Origin: an uncultured Prevotellaceae bacterium
GTDB taxonomy: Bacteria; Bacteroidota; Bacteroidia; Bacteroidales; Bacteroidaceae
Length of the DNA: 40,666 nt
NCBI GenBank assembly: GCA_947168045.1
Contig: CAMVKN010000030.1
Span: 1-40,666 of the forward strand
Direction: 5' to 3'
This document shows, piece after piece, positions 1-7,058 of the stretch; the first letter of the stretch is position 1; each line of letters begins with the position of its first letter. The translations under genes and the position numbers were made by a program. The notes under the pieces were generated by a model. The model saw nothing but the letters and a program-made list of their open reading frames with translations. It did no database searches and was not told the DNA's origin.

Positions 1-131
1 CGACGGAAGCCGCAGATTCCTTTTGCATAAACCCATGCGAGTTTAGCATACATGAATGTACGATTAAACATTAGAACAAGATTTAGTGGAACGCCTTAGG
101 GAGTTTCCCAAATGCGGGTGCAAGGACCGTG

Positions 132-180
132 CAAACCGAACGCAGAAAGCTCGCTTTTTGCTGAGGTGAAGCCGGTGCTC
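132..180 (-). repeat. Dispersed leader repeat, copy 1
   Basis: This stretch contains TGCAAACCGAACGCAGAA and, further on, GCTCGC and GCTGAGGTG. The same string, with a few changes, occurs in reverse complement at about 11070-11112. In both places it lies a few tens of bases downstream of a Bacteroidales-type -7 box, in the same orientation relative to that promoter. It can fold because the GAGC/GCTC and CGGTTTGCA parts form short stems. I infer a dispersed 5'-leader element; its function is unknown. Confidence 0.55.
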
Positions 181-191
181 GAGCAGCGCTG

Positions 192-223
192 CAAAGTTAC
201 AACTATTTTTTCAAATCTCCAAA
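192..223 (-). promoter_or_regulatory. Leftward promoter reading off the window edge
   Basis: On the minus strand TTTG (220-223) is followed after 20 bases by TAACTTTG (192-199), an exact match to the Bacteroidales primary sigma consensus TTTG-N20-TAnnTTTG. Transcription would start near 185, cross the leader repeat at 132-180 and leave the window at base 1. Bases 1-305 hold no convincing gene, so the target gene lies to the left. Confidence 0.6.
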
Positions 224-305
224 TCATAAAAAACTCCTGAATATCAACATATTACATGTTTGGCACAATTTTTGCTGTTTGCGGACTTAGGCGTAAAAAA
301 GTGCT

Positions 306-728
306 TTACCACCGATATTTACTCTTGATTTGCTTGAAAATAGGGAGGTCTGAAACTGATGCGAACAGCAAAATGCAGGCCCTTACTTTGATGGCGTCAC
401 TACCAAAAATGTCATAAACGGAGGTCTCGCTATTGAGAACTGCCTCGCAGATTTCAACAAGCCTTTCCCTCAGTACAGGATGCTCGATATAGGCTTTTGC
501 TTCCTCGCGTCCATTGATGCCGTAGAACTCCGAGATTTCCGATTTTCCCAGGCCTTTCATCTGCGGGAACACATACCATATCCAATGGCCCCGCTTATGC
601 CCAGCCCTGACTTCCTCGAGGGCTTGGGCGTATGTGCCAGTACCATCGTAGATACCCCCACTATCCTGGGCATGAATAAATCGCAGAAGATTGCGATTCT
701 TTGCTTCATTCAGTCTTTCGTCTGTCAT
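306..728 (-). CDS. DUF1810 family protein, copy 1
   Basis: This 140-residue protein is a complete single-domain DUF1810 protein. It has the family's N-terminal LLRFIHAQD, the core YAQALEEVRAGHKRGHWIWY-VFPQ, then FYGINGREEAKAYIEHPVLRERL and a C-terminal IFGSDAIKVRACILLFASV. The function of DUF1810 is not established; its old label 'calpastatin' is misleading. It is the last gene of a ten-gene leftward run, 6 bases after the macro-like gene. Two more DUF1810 domains occur in the same run, and this copy resembles the fused one at 4538-5395 more than the one at 5412-5807. The start is the first ATG after the upstream stop. Family assignment is firm; the role in ADP-ribose chemistry is inference from the neighbours. 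Confidence 0.88.
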   Translation of the reverse strand: MTDERLNEAKNRNLLRFIHAQDSGGIYDGTGTYAQALEEVRAGHKRGHWIWYVFPQMKGLGKSEISEFYGINGREEAKAYIEHPVLRERLVEICEAVLNSETSVYDIFGSDAIKVRACILLFASVSDLPIFKQIKSKYRW

Positions 729-734
729 AATCTT

Positions 735-1400
735 TTAGCTCAGTATATCCCAAAAAGATGCAGGGAGGGTGACATTCTCTACTTCCACGCAGCATTCAAA
801 GAGTGGTGCTACCTCACCAATAGAGTAACCTGCTATACCGCAGCCAATCTCCGTAACCAGGAAGCGTTTCTCGGGATGAGCCTTGGCAAAACCGCAGAAC
901 TCCTTAACATATTCGCACATCACACCAAGCCCACTCATGGAGGGGATTGCATAGCTCATTCCCTGCAAGCCGTTTCCTTGGCCCATAATGGCACCAAAGT
1001 TCTCTACAGCAGCTTTGGCAGCTCCACCATAATGGAGTCCCTGCTCGTTGGAACCGAAGACAAATACTTCGTTTGGTGCTAAGCGGGTAATCATGTCTGG
1101 TGTGATGCGAGAATCAGGATTATTCGGGGACGCTTCCTGTTTTGCCAATTCCTCGGCTTGGACAATCGCGACTTGCTTTTTCCACTCCTCCAGAAAATCC
1201 TTCATGTTGTACTTCACATCGTCCAGTTCTTCTTTCTTGAAGACACCGCTCTTAGCCACATACTCCTTGATTTTCTTCCTGAGGGTTGCCTCAGTCTTGA
1301 AAACCGCTAGTTTCTTGGGGTCGGCTTTAAAAGAGAAAGACTTTCCTGTCTTCTTCCCATTAACTGTTTCAAACTTGATTGCTGTAATCTGATTTTCCAT
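735..1400 (-). CDS. A1S_2505-like / macro-like domain protein
   Basis: The 221-residue protein has two parts. Residues 1-100 are charged and helical, with no family I recognise. The C-terminal half begins APNEVFVFGSNEQGLHYGGAA, resembling the 'A1S_2505 phage non-structural protein' family, whose VFGSN...G.G.GAA loop looks like a macro-domain ADP-ribose loop; it continues with YAIPSMSG and TEIGCGIAGYS. I chose the ATG giving MENQITAIKF, 4 bases after the stop of the radical SAM gene; an ATG 45 bases upstream would overlap that gene. The position between the radical SAM enzymes and DUF1810 suggests it binds or processes an ADP-ribose-like ligand. This is inference, because the macro relationship was seen only by eye. 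Confidence 0.72.
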   Translation of the reverse strand: MENQITAIKFETVNGKKTGKSFSFKADPKKLAVFKTEATLRKKIKEYVAKSGVFKKEELDDVKYNMKDFLEEWKKQVAIVQAEELAKQEASPNNPDSRITPDMITRLAPNEVFVFGSNEQGLHYGGAAKAAVENFGAIMGQGNGLQGMSYAIPSMSGLGVMCEYVKEFCGFAKAHPEKRFLVTEIGCGIAGYSIGEVAPLFECCVEVENVTLPASFWDILS

Positions 1401-1404
1401 ATGC

Positions 1405-2688
1405 TCAAGATCTATTATTATAAAACAAAGAAAGGACTGCTCCATAATGAAGAAAACCTTTGGGAGTCAGATATAATATCGTGCCGTCCTTTTCAATGTA
1501 TTGATTGTTCAGCAAGAAGCCCAACTCCTTTTCAAATACCATGTTAGGATCTGAATGAAGTATTTTCTCCATCACAGACAAGTCTATCATTCCGCAATAG
1601 CCACTGATGGCCACATATTTTGAGAGTAGCTCTCTTGACGGAAGTATGTAAGAGTCACCGCCTTCTTCAAAAGTGTTCTTAGAAAGGCAGCATTCCAGCG
1701 ACTCACCATTTTTCCCGATATTATATGAAATGCCAGTATCGTTTTTACTCTGTGCAGCGATGCCGAATCCTTTATAGGATCCATTCTCCATCATGCGATG
1801 CTGAAGGTATGACGACAAACCATAGTCACCAATCAATGAAAAGGTATTCATACCGAAACGTCCTTTATATCCCAGCCTTGTTATAATATCATAGAGGTAC
1901 GAATACTGCTCAAAACGCTGCTCGGCAGTGGCAATGGGATACCTGCTGAGCATATTAGTTCGCAGTTCATAGACCGTGAGATGTTCGGGCATCAACCGCT
2001 CCACGACCTTCATCGTTGCTCCTATTTCTTCTTTTGTCTGATGAACAAAGCCATACATCAGATCCAAGTTGATGGTGTTGATGCCTTGCTGTCGGCAGCT
2101 ACGGAAGATGTCGGCCATCCTCTGTGTCTGTCCATTGTCTCTGTTGTTATCTCGCAGAAAGGCACAATTCGTGCTCTGCAATCCGAATGAGATTCGGCTG
2201 AAGATATCTGAATGGTCGCTGATGATGGCTATCTTGCTCTCTTCAATCGTGTTAAACGTCGCTTCGATGCTGCCCTTGAAGTATTCCGCCCTTTTGAAGC
2301 GTCTCGCATATTCGGCAGACATTTCAATCAGCTTTACAAAGTTTTCAGTGCCTAAGACTGTAGGAGTGCCACCTCCAATGTCAAATCCCCGCAAAATCGT
2401 TTTCCCAATAGCAGATTGCTCTGTGAACGCATGCATGTCACCGTCAACAATATCCAGATATTGGCGTTCTATGGACTCAGATGCCTTTTTATACTTGATG
2501 TATTCGCAATACCTGCACAGACTTTGGCAGAAAGGTATGTGTATGTAAAACGACAAGTCTTCGATGTCGTCAAAAGAGAGCCTATCAGATGTCTTCCACG
2601 AACTCCAGTCGGAAGGATGCAAAGGATAGGAGGTGTTGTAGTCACTTATATCTTTTCTGGTCTCAAAAAGTACTTCTGTCTCCGTCAT
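1405..2688 (-). CDS. HemW-like radical SAM protein
   Basis: The 427-residue protein carries the radical SAM cluster motif CxxxCxxC (Cys54, Cys58, Cys61, in IPFCQSLCRYC). It also has the GGGTPT SAM-binding stretch and the SFGLQS, DLMYGF and LTVYEL motifs of the coproporphyrinogen-dehydrogenase/HemW group. The sequence before the cluster motif is longer than in HemW, and the gene sits in a tight operon, so a housekeeping heme role is unlikely. The start is only 2 bases after the stop of the upstream radical SAM gene, implying translational coupling. A radical SAM reaction using [4Fe-4S] and SAM is well supported; the substrate is unknown. Possible roles include a methyltransferase, since HemW relatives include class C radical SAM methylases, or a heme chaperone-like protein. 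Confidence 0.85.
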   Translation of the reverse strand: MTETEVLFETRKDISDYNTSYPLHPSDWSSWKTSDRLSFDDIEDLSFYIHIPFCQSLCRYCEYIKYKKASESIERQYLDIVDGDMHAFTEQSAIGKTILRGFDIGGGTPTVLGTENFVKLIEMSAEYARRFKRAEYFKGSIEATFNTIEESKIAIISDHSDIFSRISFGLQSTNCAFLRDNNRDNGQTQRMADIFRSCRQQGINTINLDLMYGFVHQTKEEIGATMKVVERLMPEHLTVYELRTNMLSRYPIATAEQRFEQYSYLYDIITRLGYKGRFGMNTFSLIGDYGLSSYLQHRMMENGSYKGFGIAAQSKNDTGISYNIGKNGESLECCLSKNTFEEGGDSYILPSRELLSKYVAISGYCGMIDLSVMEKILHSDPNMVFEKELGFLLNNQYIEKDGTILYLTPKGFLHYGAVLSLFYNNRS

Positions 2689-2690
2689 TA

Positions 2691-3581
2691 TCAGTAAATA
2701 ATATTGTTATCGTGAAATCCCTGTCTAAGATGCTGGCCGTCGAAGACAACCGACGATTCGCAATAGTTCGGGTTCATATAATTGCGCATATAGATTTCCA
2801 GTATTTTACCATCTCTGTTATAGAGGTAGTTACTGCATTTGCAATTTTTCCCTCTGTTCTTGGATTTGGTAAAGTAAACGTGCGGAATGCTGTCAATCCT
2901 TATCTCTTCAAGATCAATGAAATGTTCCCTGCAGTATTTGTTGACAGGCATAAGACCGACAAACCCTATTCTGGGAATGCCAATGTCAATGGTCTTGTCG
3001 AGCATCTTCCTGGCCTCTTCGGGTGAATCTATATACCCCCTGATGAGGTTGCAACTCAGATTTATTTTGCCGATGTCTATTCCTTCGAAATCCATTGCCC
3101 TTGAAGGTATGTGGCAATTGTATATCTCAGAGAGGACACTCATGTCATAATGGTGCATGGAAATAGATATGGAATCGAAACGCGCTATGCGCATCATTTC
3201 CTGTGACTTTGGCAGCAGGCCATTCGTGTTGAGATGCAAATGGATGCGTAGATAATCTGGTGATGCATTAAGCCTCTCTATGATTCGGTTCACTGTTTCC
3301 GGCACAATCGAAGGCTCGCCACCAGTGATGTTCAATCGGTTCAGGATAATGCGCTGATTCAGTATCTCATCAATACAGGCAAACAGTTTATCCACATCAA
3401 ACGGATGTCGGTCCTGTGTGTGGCCGGCATTTGAGCAGAATGGGCAGCAGGCATTACATCCATTCGTCACTTTAACGAAAAGGTTGAGACTCGGGGGAAT
3501 GGGAGCTCCCATGGAGTCCCCGTTCCCGCATCCCACACGTTTAATCAAAATGTTATGACCAAACAATTGATACTCAGTCAT
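2691..3581 (-). CDS. Radical SAM protein (MoaA-like fold)
   Basis: The 296-residue protein has the cluster motif CNACCPFC (Cys42, Cys46, Cys49), the GGEP SAM-binding motif in LNITGGEPSIVPE, and a late Cys pair in KNCKCSNYLYN that could bind an auxiliary cluster. The start chosen is ATG at 3581 (MTEYQLFGHN), which overlaps the upstream stop by 8 bases (ATGACTGA). A longer reading frame begins at 3665 but would overlap the upstream gene by about 90 bases. It is followed directly by a second, unrelated radical SAM gene, suggesting two consecutive radical steps or an enzyme plus partner. The substrate is not recognisable; MoaA, QueE-like and peptide-modifying enzymes share this core, and no precursor peptide is visible nearby. 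Confidence 0.83.
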   Translation of the reverse strand: MTEYQLFGHNILIKRVGCGNGDSMGAPIPPSLNLFVKVTNGCNACCPFCSNAGHTQDRHPFDVDKLFACIDEILNQRIILNRLNITGGEPSIVPETVNRIIERLNASPDYLRIHLHLNTNGLLPKSQEMMRIARFDSISISMHHYDMSVLSEIYNCHIPSRAMDFEGIDIGKINLSCNLIRGYIDSPEEARKMLDKTIDIGIPRIGFVGLMPVNKYCREHFIDLEEIRIDSIPHVYFTKSKNRGKNCKCSNYLYNRDGKILEIYMRNYMNPNYCESSVVFDGQHLRQGFHDNNIIY

Positions 3582-4455
3582 TCCTCTGCTTTTTGGTGAG
3601 AATTCTCTGAAGCAATGCCTGCTCATACCCATACGGATAACGGTTGGGACCTTTGCCTTCGCCACAAGATTCGATGAATTTCCTCTCGCTCTCTACTGCT
3701 ACCAAAACTGGCCCATAGAATTCATCTGTATTGGGGAAAAAGACTTCAGGATGGCAAGGTCCGTCGTCAGAATAATGAGCATCCACTAACGCTTCAAGCC
3801 CCATTTCCTTTTTGCACGTCTGATATTCGTCAATCATCTTTTTCTGAAGTTTCTCGTTGTCGAGAACACCATTTTCATCAGATACATATTTCCATAGGGA
3901 CTCAAGAGCCCAGAAGAAGGAAAAATAAGGATAGGCATGTCCGCCCATAGGGAAGCAGAAGAACATTTTGTCATTGAGCCAACTTTTACTAAGGTCTCCA
4001 TCAGGCTTTTCTTCAATGAATAAGTGCTGACAAAAGTCTTCACGGATTTGTTCAACTGAAGTATATTTGCGGAAACAGTTGAAATACATCAGCAATCCAA
4101 TAAATTTGAAAACGTCTCGTTGGGCCATGATTCTTTCATACTTGTCATCCTTGTCAGTCGTGATGCTTTCAAGAAGCTTCTTTCTTAGTGCATCACAATC
4201 AAGTTGCCCGTCACGGAAAAGGCTTTCATCATTCAGCAATCCTGCTTGAATATGCTGCCGCGTCAACTCTCCGATTGTTCCCCGTTTAATATATCTAGCC
4301 ATGATAGGGGATATACCATCAAAAACTTCTTGAGTAGATTTGAAATGTTTTTCTTCGTTGGCAGCCTTAATGATATCACAGAGCGTCTGTACCTGACCAT
4401 ATTCCTCTTGTGTCAATGAACGTAGAGAAGTAAATTGTTTTTGTTTCATATTCAT
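3574..4455 (-). CDS. Uncharacterised protein of the ADP-ribose cluster
   Basis: I do not recognise this 293-residue protein. It is soluble, with no signal peptide or membrane segment. The first 150 residues are charged and probably helical; the second half has the aromatic stretch MFFCFPMGGHAYPYFSFFWA and the acidic-aromatic tail FFPNTDEFYGPVLVAVESE. It overlaps the downstream radical SAM gene by 8 bases, so the two are probably translationally coupled and may work together. An 82-base gap separates it from the gene upstream; that gap carries a block similar to the one upstream of 6281, so an internal promoter is possible. Confidence 0.75.
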   Translation of the reverse strand: MNMKQKQFTSLRSLTQEEYGQVQTLCDIIKAANEEKHFKSTQEVFDGISPIMARYIKRGTIGELTRQHIQAGLLNDESLFRDGQLDCDALRKKLLESITTDKDDKYERIMAQRDVFKFIGLLMYFNCFRKYTSVEQIREDFCQHLFIEEKPDGDLSKSWLNDKMFFCFPMGGHAYPYFSFFWALESLWKYVSDENGVLDNEKLQKKMIDEYQTCKKEMGLEALVDAHYSDDGPCHPEVFFPNTDEFYGPVLVAVESERKFIESCGEGKGPNRYPYGYEQALLQRILTKKQRND

Positions 4456-4492
4456 TATTTTAAGTTTCTATTGTTTATATCGTGATTAACGT

Positions 4493-4528
4493 CTATACAA
4501 TAATACCAAATCTCGCAAAAAAGTAACC
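4493..4528 (-). promoter_or_regulatory. Possible internal promoter/operator, copy B
   Basis: Read leftwards, this block (GGTTACTTTTTTGCGAG then TTTGGTATTATTGTATAG) aligns with the block at 6308-6341 (GTTTACCTTTTCTGAG then TTTGGCAATATATAATG). The two precede different genes of the cluster at a similar distance. They could be duplicated promoters or operators for the Nudix-type regulator. Confidence 0.35.
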
Positions 4529-4537
4529 AGTCAAAAA

Positions 4538-5395
4538 TCATTGCCACCTATATTTATTCTTGATTTGCCTAAAAACAGGAATATCTGAAACAGAATCAAA
4601 TAATAGGATGCTTGATCTGAACTTGATAATATCATCACCGAATATCTCGTAAGCAGAATACTTGTTGTTAAGTACCGCCTCAGAGATTTCTATAAGATGG
4701 TGTCTCAATACAGGATGGTTAATATACTGGTATGCTTCCAGCCGTCCATTGATGCCATAAAACAACGCTGGCCGACTATGAGTTCCTTTAATACCAGCCA
4801 TTTGTGGGAAGATGTACCAGATCCAATGCGTTCTTTTGCATCCGGACTTGACTTCTTGAAGAGCCTGAGCATAGGAGCTTACTTCGTCACCTTCGTTAAC
4901 ACCCCGGCCTGCACCATCGTGAGCATTCAGGAACCTCCTTAGATTGGGGCACCGTTTATTTACAATTGATTCTATGAAAAGGTCGTCTTGCCCTACTTGA
5001 CTATCAAGCCTATTCATTAATTGATGCGCTTCAAGGCAACCAAGTAGAGCGAATTCTATCAGACTTGCCCTAAGAAGCCTGATCTTATTGCTATCATGTA
5101 TCTCTGATGCGATATCTTGTTGGAGCAACAATGAACACCATGGCTTATAACAAGTGTTCATGAAATCATCATCGATACTCAATGCCATAAACCCGAATCG
5201 AGTTAAGACGAAAACATCATTCGCTTTTTCTGTCCCTTCGTAAACAGGGAATAGAGACAATAGCTCCATCAAGTCATTCTTGGCCTCTGTTTTACGCTTC
5301 AAGGATATAAAGGCTTTATAGTCTTCATACAACTTAATATCGTGTTCCGTCTTAGGAAACCTGTTATACACAAAGTCCTTGTCTATCTTGTTCAT
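4538..5395 (-). CDS. Unknown N-terminal domain fused to DUF1810
   Basis: The 285-residue protein is a two-domain fusion. Residues 1-140 are a mostly helical, charged domain that I do not recognise (MNKIDKDFVYNRFPKTEHDI; later LTRFGFMALSIDDDFM). Residues from about 150 to the end are a full DUF1810 domain with LRRFLNAHD, SYAQALQEVKSGCKRTHWIW-YIFPQ, FYGINGRLEAYQYINHPVLRHHL and IFGDDIIKFRSSILLFDSV. Its C terminus (FRQIKNKYRWQ) closely matches copy 1 (FKQIKSKYRW), suggesting recent duplication. It starts 16 bases after the stop of another DUF1810 gene. Three DUF1810 domains in one operon is unusual and suggests a multi-subunit assembly or diversified substrates. Confidence 0.85.
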   Translation of the reverse strand: MNKIDKDFVYNRFPKTEHDIKLYEDYKAFISLKRKTEAKNDLMELLSLFPVYEGTEKANDVFVLTRFGFMALSIDDDFMNTCYKPWCSLLLQQDIASEIHDSNKIRLLRASLIEFALLGCLEAHQLMNRLDSQVGQDDLFIESIVNKRCPNLRRFLNAHDGAGRGVNEGDEVSSYAQALQEVKSGCKRTHWIWYIFPQMAGIKGTHSRPALFYGINGRLEAYQYINHPVLRHHLIEISEAVLNNKYSAYEIFGDDIIKFRSSILLFDSVSDIPVFRQIKNKYRWQ

Positions 5396-5411
5396 TTATT
5401 TCCAATAGGAG

Positions 5412-5807
5412 TCATTTCCATCCATACTTTCTTAATACCTGTTTGAAAACGGGTTCATCAGAGACAGAGGCAAACAAGAGCATGCATGTACGTAGTTTCA
5501 TCACGCCCAGATTGCTGAAGATTTCAAATATCGGCTTGTCTATTATCAACAGAACCTGTGCAGCCTTAATTAGTCTTTCTCTTAATATTGGATGTTCGAA
5601 GTATGCTTTCGCCTCTTCACGTCCATCAAGACCATAGAAATCAGTCAACTGGCTTGTTCCTTTTCTTTTTAGCTGAGGATAGACATATCTAATCCAGCAT
5701 TCGAATCCAAGCTTACCCTCCTGAATTTCTTTCAAAGCCAGTTCATACAAGGTGTAATCACCTCTTTTACCATCTTGTGCTGTTAAGAATCTTTGTAAAT
5801 CTCCCAT
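5412..5807 (-). CDS. Divergent DUF1810 family protein, copy 3
   Basis: This 131-residue single-domain DUF1810 protein has LQRFLTAQD, YELALKEIQEGK, FYGLDGREEAKAYFEHPILRERL and a C-terminal MLLFASVSDEPVFKQVLRKYGW. The most conserved motif of the family, HWIWYVFPQ, is here CWIRYVYPQ: the histidine and second tryptophan are lost. If those residues are functional, this copy may be inactive or specialised. It starts 6 bases after the upstream stop. Confidence 0.85.
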   Translation of the reverse strand: MGDLQRFLTAQDGKRGDYTLYELALKEIQEGKLGFECWIRYVYPQLKRKGTSQLTDFYGLDGREEAKAYFEHPILRERLIKAAQVLLIIDKPIFEIFSNLGVMKLRTCMLLFASVSDEPVFKQVLRKYGWK

Positions 5808-5813
5808 AATACT

Positions 5814-6281
5814 TCAGTCTTTCAATCCCAGTTCCTTCATCTTGTCTTCTGGCAGATTCAAGGGCTTGATCCACATGTAATCAGGATACTGGCCCAGCAC
5901 GAAGAGGGTAACAGGACACAACCAGATAAAGGCTCCAAAGGAGTTGGCAGCCACGAGGTCTACTTGATAGTGGGCACCTCCTGTAATGCTGGAGTCTTCT
6001 TTGGCAATGCGGAACCAGCCTTTGGGCATTTTATCAGAGACAATGTTTACACATACCTTGATTTCTGTATGCGTCCCATCGTAAGAAAGAATCTCACATA
6101 GGTCATCGGCTCCTTCCACCATCATCAGATTGTGATGGTCGAAAGGCCAGTCGGGGTAATCCACGTACCAGCAACCATCATCTTCTTTGGTAAAGGAGAT
6201 GGTGTACTCGCTTTGTCTGCCAAAATACTTCTTCGACATCATCGAAGCTGCTTTCATTAAATCTGTTACTGTGTAATCCAT
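5814..6281 (-). CDS. Uncharacterised small protein of the cluster
   Basis: The 155-residue protein has no signal peptide. It has a mixed alpha/beta pattern with a conserved-looking aromatic-acidic core (DDGCWYVDYPDWPFDHHNL, then MVEGADDLCEIL) and a more hydrophobic stretch AFIWLCPVTLFVLG. The last segment (PDYMWIKPLNLPEDKMKELG) is typical of small DUF-type proteins. I do not assign a family. It lies between the Nudix regulator and the first DUF1810 gene, 6 bases from the latter. Confidence 0.7.
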   Translation of the reverse strand: MDYTVTDLMKAASMMSKKYFGRQSEYTISFTKEDDGCWYVDYPDWPFDHHNLMMVEGADDLCEILSYDGTHTEIKVCVNIVSDKMPKGWFRIAKEDSSITGGAHYQVDLVAANSFGAFIWLCPVTLFVLGQYPDYMWIKPLNLPEDKMKELGLKD

Positions 6282-6307
6282 TAATTGTTTATTATGTTAT
6301 ACCTCGC

Positions 6308-6341
6308 ATTATATATTGCCAAAAACTCAGAAAAGGTAAAC
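6308..6341 (-). promoter_or_regulatory. Possible internal promoter/operator, copy A
   Basis: The 70-base gap upstream of 6281 holds a block that matches, with few changes, the gap upstream of 4455 (copy B). Both contain GTTACyTTTT, then TTTGGyA and a TATAAT-like stretch when read leftwards. The role is inferred from similarity and position only. Confidence 0.35.
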
Positions 6342-6351
6342 AACTGGGATG

Positions 6352-7044
6352 TTAAAATTCAAGGCGGAAACCTTTTTCTTTCATCTCGTTGTAGCTCTCC
6401 GGGTTGAACTTGTAGAGGAATGCCACCTTCTTATTGGGCATAGGTAGCGTTTCGTCAAGCTGGGTCAGAATGCCCAGTTTCAGCATCTTGTTGCAGAAGT
6501 TGCGCCTGTCGAACTTCACGCTGAGGATGGCCTCATAGAGGTGCTGCAGCTGAGTCATGGTGAACTTCTCGGGCAACAGCTCGAAGCCGATTGGCTCGAA
6601 GTGAATCTGACGGCGTAGTTCATTGGTAGCCTCTCGCAGAATTAAGTCGTGGTCGAAGGCCAGTGATGGCACCTTGTCGAGTGGGAACCACTGAGCCTTT
6701 GCGGCATCGTCGCCAGCCTTTACCTCGCTGATACGCACCAAAGCAAAATAGGCAATGGTGATGACTCGTTCACGAGGGTCACGATCCACACCAGAGAATG
6801 CATGGAACTGATGGATATAGGCATCCTTCAGCCCCGTCTCTTCAAATAGTTCGCGCTTGGCACCCTGCAGAGCCGTTTCGTCCATTTTCAGGAATCCGCC
6901 AGGGAAGGCCCAACGTCCCTTGAACGGTTCTATTCCACGCTCTATCAACAGGACATTGAGTTTTGTCCCGTCGAATCCGAAAATCACGCAATCCGTTGTG
7001 ACGCACGGATGCGGATATTTGTAATGATACTTTAGTTCTTCCAT
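6352..7044 (-). CDS. NrtR-type Nudix transcriptional regulator
   Basis: The 230-residue protein has an N-terminal Nudix domain and a C-terminal winged-helix domain, the architecture of NrtR, the ADP-ribose-responsive repressor of NAD genes. The Nudix box is intact (from GGFLKMDE to REL-FEETGL, matching Gx5Ex7REuxEExGu), whereas regulator-only members often have a decayed box. The protein may therefore both hydrolyse and sense ADP-ribose-like compounds. The helix-turn-helix part is near residues 165-200 (QLQHLYEAILSVKFDRRNF). Bacteroidetes also use this fold for sugar regulators such as AraR, so the ligand is not certain. It starts 14 bases after the ADP-ribosylglycohydrolase gene, which favours an ADP-ribose link. 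Confidence 0.85.
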   Translation of the reverse strand: MEELKYHYKYPHPCVTTDCVIFGFDGTKLNVLLIERGIEPFKGRWAFPGGFLKMDETALQGAKRELFEETGLKDAYIHQFHAFSGVDRDPRERVITIAYFALVRISEVKAGDDAAKAQWFPLDKVPSLAFDHDLILREATNELRRQIHFEPIGFELLPEKFTMTQLQHLYEAILSVKFDRRNFCNKMLKLGILTQLDETLPMPNKKVAFLYKFNPESYNEMKEKGFRLEF

Positions 7045-7058
7045 TATATTTCTTGTTT

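Noticed and set aside
480..1082. Rightward 200-codon frame over the DUF1810 and macro-like genes
   Set aside because: Both reverse-strand genes are clear family members; this frame has no coding pattern.
735..1445. Longer start of the macro-like protein
   Set aside because: It would overlap the radical SAM gene by 41 bases; the ATG at 1400 fits the operon spacing better.
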